From F1-60-MAGs149 sp044369995 (GTDB lineage Bacteria; Actinomycetota; Thermoleophilia; Gaiellales; F1-60-MAGs149): a DNA stretch of 52,015 bases. Where the stretch lies: assembly GCA_044369995.1 (NCBI GenBank), contig JBILWG010000002.1, positions 1 to 52,015 of the forward strand. The letters run 5' to 3'. The notes under the pieces were generated by a model, which was not told where the DNA came from, ran no database searches, and saw only the letters and a list, made by a program, of their open reading frames with translations. Shown here piece by piece: positions 1 to 6,116 of the stretch. The position numbers and the translations under genes are program-made. Position 1 is the stretch's first letter; each line of letters opens with the position of its first letter.

Positions 1-1
1 C

Positions 2-253
2 GTCTCGAATATGCCCGTGTTCCGAGCCAACGACGCCGATAAGGGCGTCTACGCGGTGGTCAATCTCGACGACGGCAAGCGCAACGTGATCGTGTTCGAT
101 GACGACGGCGCTCAGGACTCGCCACGGGCGTACCGCGTGCAGGTCCTGCAACCCGCTGGTGCCTCGAAGACGCTGATCATCTCCCTGGCCATGAGCACGC
201 CGGGCGGCGGCGAGTCGAAGTTCAAGATGCTCTTCGCCCCCAAGGCCGGCTGA
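2..253 (+). CDS. C-terminal part of an unknown protein (cut by window edge)
   Basis: The reading frame is open to the left edge, so the true start probably lies outside the window; the ATG at 11 is only the first internal one. The visible 80 or so residues are polar and beta-rich in character (YAVVNLDDGKRNVIVF, KTLIISLAMS), with no membrane segment, Cys pair or catalytic motif that I recognise. It ends with TGA at 251-253, just before a strong hairpin shared with the convergent transporter genes. I do not assign a function. It could be the last domain of a secreted or cytosolic protein. Confidence 0.5.
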   Translation, partial: VSNMPVFRANDADKGVYAVVNLDDGKRNVIVFDDDGAQDSPRAYRVQVLQPAGASKTLIISLAMSTPGGGESKFKMLFAPKAG

Positions 254-276
254 CCCCTACGCGAGTGCATGCCATC

Positions 277-313
277 GCTGTGCCACCGGGGTCCAGACCC
301 TCGGCGGCACAGC
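277..313. terminator. Hairpin between convergent genes
   Basis: Perfect 8-bp arms GCTGTGCC (277-284) and GGCACAGC (306-313) enclose a second GGGTC/GACCC stem, so the whole 37 bp can fold into one long hairpin. It sits between the end of the first gene (253) and the end of the minus-strand transporter gene (328), where a bidirectional terminator would be expected. There is no U-tract. The GGGTC-GACCC core also occurs in the palindrome at 47494-47530, so a REP-like element is an alternative. Confidence 0.5.
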
Positions 314-327
314 GGCACGGCTGCTGA

Positions 328-729
328 TCAGCGGAGGCGCTTGGCCTTGATCCGGCGGCTGGCGCTGACGATCATCTCGCCGCCCGACAGGATCAGCACC
401 GCGCCGAACACCTGGGAGAGCAGCTCGTCGGGCAGGCGCGTGGCGACTTCGGCACCGAACAGTACGCCGAGGGCCGCGCCGATGCCCATGATCAGCGCGC
501 CGCGCCAGTACACGTTCTCGTCCGAGGTCTGCCGCCAGGCGCCGACGGCGGCGACGGGGATGATGGCGGCCAACGAGGTGGCCTGCGCGTCCAGCTGGGT
601 GAACGCGAAGACGAGCACGAGCGTGGGGACGAAGATGACGCCGCCGCCCACGCCGAAGAGGCCGGCCAGCAGGCCCGCGGCGACGCCGCAGCCGATGGCG
701 AGGCAGATGGTGAGGAGCGTCAGATCCAT
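328..729 (-). CDS. TauE/SafE-family half-transporter, second gene of pair
   Basis: A 133-residue hydrophobic protein with about four membrane segments. It carries the glycine-rich signature GLLAGLFGVGGGVIFVP near residues 18-34 and a following ATSLAA helix, both typical of TauE/SafE (sulfite exporter / anion permease) repeats. Full-length members have two such repeats in about 250 residues; this gene encodes only one. It ends with a basic tail (RRIKAKRLR). Its ATG overlaps the TGA of the upstream half-gene (TGATG), so translation is probably coupled. It may form a heterodimer with the upstream protein. A frameshift splitting a single 260-residue gene is the alternative. Confidence 0.75.
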   Translation of the reverse strand: MDLTLLTICLAIGCGVAAGLLAGLFGVGGGVIFVPTLVLVFAFTQLDAQATSLAAIIPVAAVGAWRQTSDENVYWRGALIMGIGAALGVLFGAEVATRLPDELLSQVFGAVLILSGGEMIVSASRRIKAKRLR

Positions 730-1112
730 CAGAGTTGGAATACCAGCTTGAGGCCGATGCCGATGATCAGCACGCCGAATCCGATCACGAGCCAGTCGGC
801 GGGGAGGCGTTTCTGGAACGTGATGCCGAGCAGGACGCCGAGGACGGCGGGTGCCCCGATGACGATCGCCGCGACCCAGTCGATGTGGTCGCTGCCGGAG
901 TAGCGGACGGTGCCGATCAGCGACGTCAGGAGCAGCGTCGCGAGCGAGGTCGCGGCGGCGATGCGCGGGGGCATGCGCGTCAGCAGCATCAGGAGCGGCA
1001 CGATGACCACGCCACCGCCGATGCCGAACATGGCGGCGAAGAGCCCGGACACGACGCCGATGCCGAGCAGCGGGTAGATGCTGATCTTCGGCAGTGTGTT
1101 GGCGTTCACCAC
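729..1112 (-). CDS. TauE/SafE-family half-transporter, first gene of pair
   Basis: A 127-residue membrane protein with about four predicted helices and the family signature SGLFAAMFGIGGGVVIVP near residues 22-39, then AAATSLATLL. It resembles the downstream half-gene, as expected for the two repeats of the TauE/SafE fold. The transported anion cannot be told from sequence. The GTG start at 1112 lies 6 nt after a TAGGAT box on the minus strand, which supports a leaderless start. It is divergent from the trehalose phosphatase gene, with only 19 bp between the start codons. Confidence 0.75.
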   Translation of the reverse strand: MVNANTLPKISIYPLLGIGVVSGLFAAMFGIGGGVVIVPLLMLLTRMPPRIAAATSLATLLLTSLIGTVRYSGSDHIDWVAAIVIGAPAVLGVLLGITFQKRLPADWLVIGFGVLIIGIGLKLVFQL

Positions 1113-1131
1113 GCCTCTATCCTATCCAGCG
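1113..1131. promoter_or_regulatory. Overlapping divergent -10 boxes
   Basis: The 19 bp between the two divergent starts contain TATCCT (1118-1123) on the plus strand, 8 nt before the ATG at 1132. On the minus strand they contain TAGGAT (1124-1119), 6 nt before the GTG at 1112. The two boxes share five base pairs, so two polymerases could not occupy them together. Any -35 elements would lie inside the opposite coding region. Confidence 0.5.
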
Positions 1132-1884
1132 ATGGGTGCTGATCCGCTGACTCGAATCCGCACGGCTCCCGAACGGTCGGCGGTGCTGCTCGATGTGGAT
1201 GGCACGCTCGCGCCGATCGTGGCGCATCCGGATCAGAGCGTCGTCCCGGCGGAGACGCTCAGCGTGCTCGGTGCGCTGGTCGAGCGCTTCGCGCTGGTGG
1301 CGTGCATCTCCGGCCGCCGGGCCGTGGATGCGGCTCGGCTCGTGCCGGTGCCCGGCGTGCGCTTCGCCGGCAATCATGGCCTCGAGCTCCTACTCGACGG
1401 CGAGGTGCAGCTGGCTGGCGGTGTGGAGGAGTGGCTGGTCGATGTGCGTACGGCGGCGGCGGCGATCACGCCGATGGTCGCGGAGGCGGGTGGTTGGGTG
1501 GAGGACAAGGGCGCGAGCCTGACGGTCCACTTCCGCGAGTCGCCCGATCCGATCGCGGCACGGAGCCTGCTGGAGCTGCGCGCCGTCCCTCTTCTCAACG
1601 CGGCGGGTCTCGTCTCGCGCTGGGGGCGCATGTCGTTGGAGGCGCGCCCGCCCCTTCCCATCGACAAGGGCTCGGCGATCGAGGAGCTTCTGCAGCTGCA
1701 CGCCGCGGTGCGCTGCTCGCTGTACGCCGGTGACGATCGCACCGATCTCGACGGCTTCGCCGTGGTGGACGTGAAGGTGGCCGTGCGCTCCGACGAGACG
1801 CCACCCGAGCTTCTCGCCGCTGCCGACGTCGTCGTCGATGGCACGCAGGGCCTGGTCGCCCTCTTGGCAGGCCTGCTCGACTGA
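1132..1884 (+). CDS. otsB: Trehalose-6-phosphate phosphatase
   Basis: A HAD-superfamily phosphatase that would hydrolyse trehalose 6-phosphate to trehalose, the second step of the OtsAB pathway in the cytosol. Motif I LLDVDGTLAP near residues 17-26 supplies the nucleophilic and acid/base Asp. CISGRR gives motif II, PPLPIDKGSAI the Lys region, and GDDRTDLDGF the late acidic metal-binding motif. The length of 250 residues is normal. An upstream ATG at 1078 is possible, but the ATG at 1132 fits the TATCCT box 8 nt before it and avoids overlap with the divergent gene. No otsA is visible. Trehalose as a compatible solute would fit an osmolyte theme with the betaine-type cluster, but that link is only suggestive. 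Confidence 0.9.
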   Translation: MGADPLTRIRTAPERSAVLLDVDGTLAPIVAHPDQSVVPAETLSVLGALVERFALVACISGRRAVDAARLVPVPGVRFAGNHGLELLLDGEVQLAGGVEEWLVDVRTAAAAITPMVAEAGGWVEDKGASLTVHFRESPDPIAARSLLELRAVPLLNAAGLVSRWGRMSLEARPPLPIDKGSAIEELLQLHAAVRCSLYAGDDRTDLDGFAVVDVKVAVRSDETPPELLAAADVVVDGTQGLVALLAGLLD

Positions 1885-1943
1885 CGCAACCGCTGAGCGA
1901 GGCGTCCAGTCGGTGGCCAATCCGGGGCGAATTCGCTCGTACC

Positions 1944-1973
1944 TGACACGATGGGCCCGGGCCCACCATGTCA
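1944..1973. repeat. 30-bp palindrome, left member of pair 1
   Basis: The left arm is TGACACGATGGGCCC. The right arm is its reverse complement with two changes, centred on GGGCCCGGGCCC. It is identical over all 30 bp to the element at 17122-17151. It follows the otsB stop by 59 bp. No T-tract follows, so a simple Rho-independent terminator is not certain. Confidence 0.85.
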
Positions 1974-2123
1974 TCTGGTTGCGACGCACTTCGTGCGACG
2001 TAGCGCTGCCTGCGCGCGCGTTCTCGCCGCACCTGCGCGGAAGCGGCGAGCGTGCGTGCGTGTGAGGACGCGAAGCGCGCGCCAGGGGTGCGTGAAAACG
2101 CGCGCGCACGACGCAAACTGGAC

Positions 2124-2153
2124 CGACAGGATGGGCCCGGGCCCATCGTGTCC
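2124..2153. repeat. 30-bp palindrome, right member of pair 1
   Basis: It has the same GGGCCCGGGCCC centre, a left arm CGACAGGATGGGCCC and a right arm GGGCCCATCGTGTCC. Its start is exactly 180 bp after the start of the left member. The right arm is identical to that of the element at 17302-17331. Confidence 0.85.
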
Positions 2154-2267
2154 GGCGTCAGCGTGCCCGCGTGGAATTCGACCGTGGTTGGCAGACCGCG
2201 CAGTGAGGGTTTCTGCATATGTCGATCAGGTGTGATGCCGCACGCGCCAATCGCCCGCGCGCGCCCA

Positions 2268-2273
2268 TACACT
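2268..2273 (+). promoter_or_regulatory. -10 box of MFS gene (leaderless type)
   Basis: TACACT lies 6 nt before the ATG at 2280, so transcription would begin at or next to the start codon. No Shine-Dalgarno sequence is present. This spacing recurs at many genes in the window. Confidence 0.45.
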
Positions 2274-2279
2274 CCGGGC

Positions 2280-3758
2280 ATGGATGCGGCGGACAACCTC
2301 CCGGAGCGGCGTGGCGAGACGCGCCCCGCGCGCCGAGGCGACCCCCATCCGGTGCCACGCGACGAGCAGGGGCTGACGGTCGACCCGCCCGCGCAGGAGG
2401 TGGCGATCCCCACCGCCGGCGGCAACCGCCTGCAGACCATCTGCCTCGCGCTCGCCGTCGCGTTGGTGTTGAGCGACTCGTCGATCGTGGTGCTCGCGCT
2501 CCCCGACATCCTCGCGCGCTTCTCGCTCACCATCGGCGAGGTCTCGTGGGTGCTGACGGGCTTCAACATCGTGCTCGCCGCCGTGGCGGTTCCGGTCGCC
2601 TACCTCGTACGCCGGCGGGCACCAGGCGTCCTGCTCTTGCTCGGCCTCGCCGTATTCGCCGTCGCATCCCTGTTCTGCGCGCTCGCGCCCTCGTTCGAGG
2701 TGCTGCTCCTGAGCCGTGGCGTCCAGGCGATCGGCGGTGCCATGGCCGTCACCGCCGCGCTCGAGATCCTGCCGGTCACCACCGGCTCGGAACGTCGTGC
2801 CGCCGTGATCTGGGCGACGGCCGGTGCGCTCGGTGCGGCGTTTGGACCGGCACTCGGCGGACTCCTCACCCAGCTCATCTCCTGGGAGGCGATCTTCTTC
2901 ATCCAGGTGCCCGCGATCCTGCTCGCGCTTCCGACGCTACGCGTCCGCACCCACCCGGTGCACGCGCCCGCCGGCCGACCGCACGTCGCCGCCAATCTCG
3001 CCCTGATCCTGCTCAGTGCCGGCCTCACCGCCGCACTGTTCCTGATCGTCCTCCTGCTGATCGAGGGGTGGCAGATGGAGCCGATCGCGACAGCACTCGT
3101 CGTGACGGTGATGCCCATCGCGGCAATTGTTGCCGCGAAGCTGTTCGGCAACGTCGGCTCGCTGCCGGCGCGGGCCGCCTCCGGCACGATCCTGCTGGCG
3201 GCGGGGCTCGCCTCGCTCGCGCTGCTCCCGCAGCCGGAGTGGTGGTGGACGGTGCCGAGCCAGATCGCGATCGGTTTCGGTCTCGGCATGACGATCGAGG
3301 CGCTCACCGACGCCGCTCTGCGCGGCCGCTCGCCACAGGCGGTGCACGGTGGGTGGACGCTGGCGGCACGGCACGTCGGGCTCGTGCTCGGCATCGTGGC
3401 GCTGACACCGCTCTTCACCCATCAGCTCGTGGCGCAGCAGGAGCGGGTTGAGCGCCAAGGTGCGAAGCTGCTCCTCGACTCGCCACTACCGCTGTCCACG
3501 CGAGTCGCGCTGGCCGGCGAACTCGGCGTTGTCGTGCAGGGTGCGAACGGCCGGATTCCGAATATCGGCGACGTCTTCGCCAACGCTCCCTCCGATCCGC
3601 AGGAGCGAGCAGCGTGGGTGGCGCTGCAGGACGACATCGAACACGCCATCCGCGAGGCGGGAACCGCCGCCGCAGCCTGGCCGTTCCTCGCCGCTGGCGG
3701 CTTGGTGCTGCTCGCGCTCGTGCCGATCGGGCTCGGCCGCCGTCACATCGATCTCTAG
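2280..3758 (+). CDS. MFS transporter (drug-resistance DHA2-like)
   Basis: A 492-residue polytopic membrane protein. A roughly 45-residue hydrophilic N-terminus is followed by about a dozen or more hydrophobic helices. The segment DSSIVVLALPDILARFSL is typical of the first helix of DHA2-type MFS exporters, which use the proton gradient to extrude substrates. SRGVQAIGGAMAV and GAAFGPALGGLL resemble MFS motifs of helices 4-5. Near the C-terminus a hydrophilic stretch (about residues 405-465) precedes the last helix. The substrate is unknown. The start at 2280 is chosen because TACACT lies 6 nt upstream; an open extension to 2052 runs through the palindrome and is unlikely. Confidence 0.8.
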   Translation: MDAADNLPERRGETRPARRGDPHPVPRDEQGLTVDPPAQEVAIPTAGGNRLQTICLALAVALVLSDSSIVVLALPDILARFSLTIGEVSWVLTGFNIVLAAVAVPVAYLVRRRAPGVLLLLGLAVFAVASLFCALAPSFEVLLLSRGVQAIGGAMAVTAALEILPVTTGSERRAAVIWATAGALGAAFGPALGGLLTQLISWEAIFFIQVPAILLALPTLRVRTHPVHAPAGRPHVAANLALILLSAGLTAALFLIVLLLIEGWQMEPIATALVVTVMPIAAIVAAKLFGNVGSLPARAASGTILLAAGLASLALLPQPEWWWTVPSQIAIGFGLGMTIEALTDAALRGRSPQAVHGGWTLAARHVGLVLGIVALTPLFTHQLVAQQERVERQGAKLLLDSPLPLSTRVALAGELGVVVQGANGRIPNIGDVFANAPSDPQERAAWVALQDDIEHAIREAGTAAAAWPFLAAGGLVLLALVPIGLGRRHIDL

Positions 3759-3884
3759 CGCGCGTGCGTTCACCGTCGCTGTTGACCGGCGACTGGCGGC
3801 CTTCAGCCTCGGCGGCCAGTGATCGAAGATCCGCGTGCTGCGATCACGGTCGTCGTCGTCCGGACAGCCGCAGCCGACACGACA

Positions 3885-3920
3885 ACGGCCCCGGACCGGC
3901 AAGCGCCAGTCCGGGGCCGT
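3885..3920. terminator. Bidirectional terminator-like hairpin
   Basis: Perfect 12-bp arms ACGGCCCCGGAC (3885-3896) and GTCCGGGGCCGT (3909-3920) flank a 12-nt loop. The hairpin lies between the convergent ends of the MFS gene (3758) and the reductase gene (3933), where it can end the ten-gene minus-strand operon. The flanks are only weakly T-rich. Its outer bases (GACACGAC...) recall the arms of the 30-bp palindromes. Confidence 0.6.
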
Positions 3921-3932
3921 GTTCATTCGTGA

Positions 3933-4913
3933 CTAGCTGACGCGAACGACGGGGCTCGGGGGCTCCTCGCCGCTCAGGATCGCGACCGTGTTCTTGGCCG
4001 CGAGCAGACCCATCTCGGTGCGCGTCTCGATCGTGGCCGAGCCGAGGTGCGGGATCAGCACCGCGTTCTCGAGGTCGAGCAGGCCGGGGTTGATCTTCGG
4101 CTCCTCCTCGAACACGTCGAGGCCAGCGCCCTTGATCTCGCCCTTGCGGAGCGCATCGACGAGCGCCTGCTCGTCGACGACCGGACCGCGCGTCGTGTTC
4201 ACGAGATACGCGTCCTCGCGCATCTGCTTCAGCCGGTCGGCGTTGATCAGGTGCTTCGTCTCGTCGTTGAGCGGGCAGTGCAGCGAGACGACATCGGCCG
4301 TCTCGAGCAGCTCGTCGAATGACACGTACTTGGCGCCGAGCTCGGCCTCGATCGCGGGGTCCGCCTGGCGGCGACCCGAGTAGATGATCTCCATGCCGAA
4401 CGCCTTGGCGCGACGCGCCGTGGCCTGGCCGATCAGGCCGAGGCCGACGATGCCGAGCGTCTTGCCCTGGATGCCCGTGCCGAGCATGTAGAACATGCTC
4501 CACACCCACGGGGTCTCCGAGCGGATCACGCGCTCGCCCTCGCCGAGACGACGGGTCGTCATCAGGATCAGCGACATCGCGATATCCGCGGTGGCCTCCG
4601 TCAGCACGCCCGGCGTGTTCGTGAACCAGACGGTGCCGCGGCTCTCGATCGCCTTCGTGTCGACGTTGTTGAATCCCACCGCCACGTTGGCGATGACCTT
4701 CAGCTGCGGACCAGCCGCGTCGAGGACGGCGTCGTCGATCGTGTCGTGCAGCAGGCAGACGATCGCGTCGGCGCCGTTGACGGCATCGAACATCTCCTCG
4801 CGCGTCAGGGGGCGATCGTGCGGCGAAAGCCACACGTCGCCGTGCTCGGCGAGCAGATCGAGCGCCGGCTGCGGGATGCGCCGCGTGACGACGATCCGGG
4901 GCTTGTCGCTCAT
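3933..4913 (-). CDS. D-2-hydroxyacid dehydrogenase (glyoxylate/hydroxypyruvate reductase)
   Basis: A 326-residue cytosolic NAD(P)-dependent reductase of the GyaR/GRHPR type. The dinucleotide motif GLGLIG is at residues 157-162, and SGRR at 179-182 has the Arg pair usually linked to NADPH preference. The catalytic set is Arg242 (TRGPVVDE), Glu271 (EEEP) and His289 (PHLGSA). It would reduce glyoxylate to glycolate or hydroxypyruvate to glycerate. It is the last gene of the corrinoid/C1 operon and its ATG overlaps the aminotransferase stop by 4 bp (4910-4913). That suggests it disposes of the keto acid made by that enzyme. Other 2-hydroxyacids remain possible. Confidence 0.85.
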   Translation of the reverse strand: MSDKPRIVVTRRIPQPALDLLAEHGDVWLSPHDRPLTREEMFDAVNGADAIVCLLHDTIDDAVLDAAGPQLKVIANVAVGFNNVDTKAIESRGTVWFTNTPGVLTEATADIAMSLILMTTRRLGEGERVIRSETPWVWSMFYMLGTGIQGKTLGIVGLGLIGQATARRAKAFGMEIIYSGRRQADPAIEAELGAKYVSFDELLETADVVSLHCPLNDETKHLINADRLKQMREDAYLVNTTRGPVVDEQALVDALRKGEIKGAGLDVFEEEPKINPGLLDLENAVLIPHLGSATIETRTEMGLLAAKNTVAILSGEEPPSPVVRVS

Positions 4914-6085
4914 GCCTGCATCGTCTCCAAGAGACCGCGCATCGCCTCGATCGCCTCCTGGATGTTCTCCATGCTGTTGGCGTACGAGAGACGCAGGTAG
5001 CCGTCGCCGTGCTCGCCGAAGGCGGTGCCGCTGAGGACGGCGACGCCGGCCTCCTGCAGCAGGCGATCAGCCACGACACGGCCGTCCTGGCCCGTGCCCG
5101 TGACGTTCGGGAACGCGTAGAACGCGCCCTTCGGGTCGCGGCACGTGACACCCGGCAGCGAGTTGAGACCCTCGACGACCGCGGCGCGGCGTCGATCGAA
5201 CTCGGCCATCATCGCGTCGATCTCGGTGCGGGGACCGGTCAGGGCCGCCACGCCGGCCAGCTGCGTGGCGGGAGCGGTGCAGGACACCGAGTTGATGATC
5301 AGGCGCGTGATCGGCTCGCGCAGCGCCTCCGGCAGCGACGCGTAGCCCAGGCGCCAGCCCGTCATCGCGAACGTCTTGGAGAAGCCGTCGAGCAGGATCG
5401 TGCGGTCCTGGAGACCCTGGTGGCCGGCGATCGTGTCGTGCTCGGCGCCGCCCCACAGCATCTCGGAGTAGACCTCGTCCGACAGGATCCAGCAGTCGTG
5501 GTCGGCGAGGACGTTGGCGATCTCGGCGTTCAGCTGCTTGCTGATGTAGCCACCCGTCGGGTTGGCCGGCGAGTTGAGGATCACCATCTTCGTCTTCGGC
5601 GTCAGGCGCTCGCGGAGATCGTCGGCCGTGAAGGCGAAGTCGGTCTCCTCGGTCAGCGGCAGCGGCACCGGCGTGGCACCGGCCCACTTGATCGCGGACT
5701 CGTAGATCGGGAAGCCGGGGTTCGGGTAGATGACCTCGTCGCCCGGGTTGCACGTCGCGAGGATGCCGAAGAACAGGAACGGCTTGGCACCCGGCGTGAC
5801 GACGATCGAGTCGGGGTGGACGTCGATGCCGCGATGCGTCGAGAGGTGGTTGGCGCACGTCTCGCGCAGGATCGGCAGACCCGGAGCGGGGCAGTAGTGC
5901 GTCTGGCCGTCCTGCAGCGCCTTGGCCGCAGCCTCGACGATATGGGGCGGGGTGTCGAAATCGGGCTCGCCGATCTCGAGATGGATGACGCGCTTGCCGG
6001 TGGCCTCGAGGGCCTTGGCGCGGGCGAGGACCTCGAAGGCGGTCTCGGTGCCGAGGCGCTCAAGGGCGGTTGCGAGCTGGGGCAT
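4910..6085 (-). CDS. Class I/II PLP-dependent aminotransferase
   Basis: A 391-residue fold-type I aminotransferase. NSPANPTGGY at 171-180 and DEVYSEM around 203-209 contact the cofactor. Lys237 in GFSKTFAMTGWRLGY is the Schiff-base lysine, and the C-terminal YLRLSYA supplies the substrate-carboxylate Arg. By family it is annotated as aspartate aminotransferase-like. Its place between a dimethylglycine-dehydrogenase-type flavoenzyme and a hydroxypyruvate/glyoxylate reductase suggests that it deaminates serine or glycine arising from methylated amines, in place of the class V serine-glyoxylate enzyme of methylotrophs. That assignment is inference. The GGAGGAG ribosome-binding site just upstream supports the start at 6085. 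Confidence 0.85.
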   Translation of the reverse strand: MPQLATALERLGTETAFEVLARAKALEATGKRVIHLEIGEPDFDTPPHIVEAAAKALQDGQTHYCPAPGLPILRETCANHLSTHRGIDVHPDSIVVTPGAKPFLFFGILATCNPGDEVIYPNPGFPIYESAIKWAGATPVPLPLTEETDFAFTADDLRERLTPKTKMVILNSPANPTGGYISKQLNAEIANVLADHDCWILSDEVYSEMLWGGAEHDTIAGHQGLQDRTILLDGFSKTFAMTGWRLGYASLPEALREPITRLIINSVSCTAPATQLAGVAALTGPRTEIDAMMAEFDRRRAAVVEGLNSLPGVTCRDPKGAFYAFPNVTGTGQDGRVVADRLLQEAGVAVLSGTAFGEHGDGYLRLSYANSMENIQEAIEAMRGLLETMQA

Positions 6086-6116
6086 GGTTCTCCTCCGGTG
6101 GGGAAATCGGTGACGG

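Larger units (their letters stand above)
1885..2279. other. 395-bp intergenic region holding a palindrome pair
   Basis: No convincing gene lies here. It contains two 30-bp GC palindromes whose starts are exactly 180 bp apart, with a GC-rich, hairpin-prone 150-bp stretch between them (for example CGCAC-TTC-GTGCG near 1985), and then the promoter of the MFS gene. Short open frames running through the palindromes are forced by their composition and lack start signals. Confidence 0.6.

Noticed and set aside
2041..2075. GTGCGTGCGTGTG simple repeat as a phase-variation tract
   Set aside because: Too short and irregular, and it lies in non-coding DNA away from any promoter spacing.
1951..2235. Short coding frames across the palindrome region
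   Set aside because: They repeat MGPGP-type peptides simply because the palindrome is read through. They have no ribosome-binding sites or homology and overlap the structured repeat.
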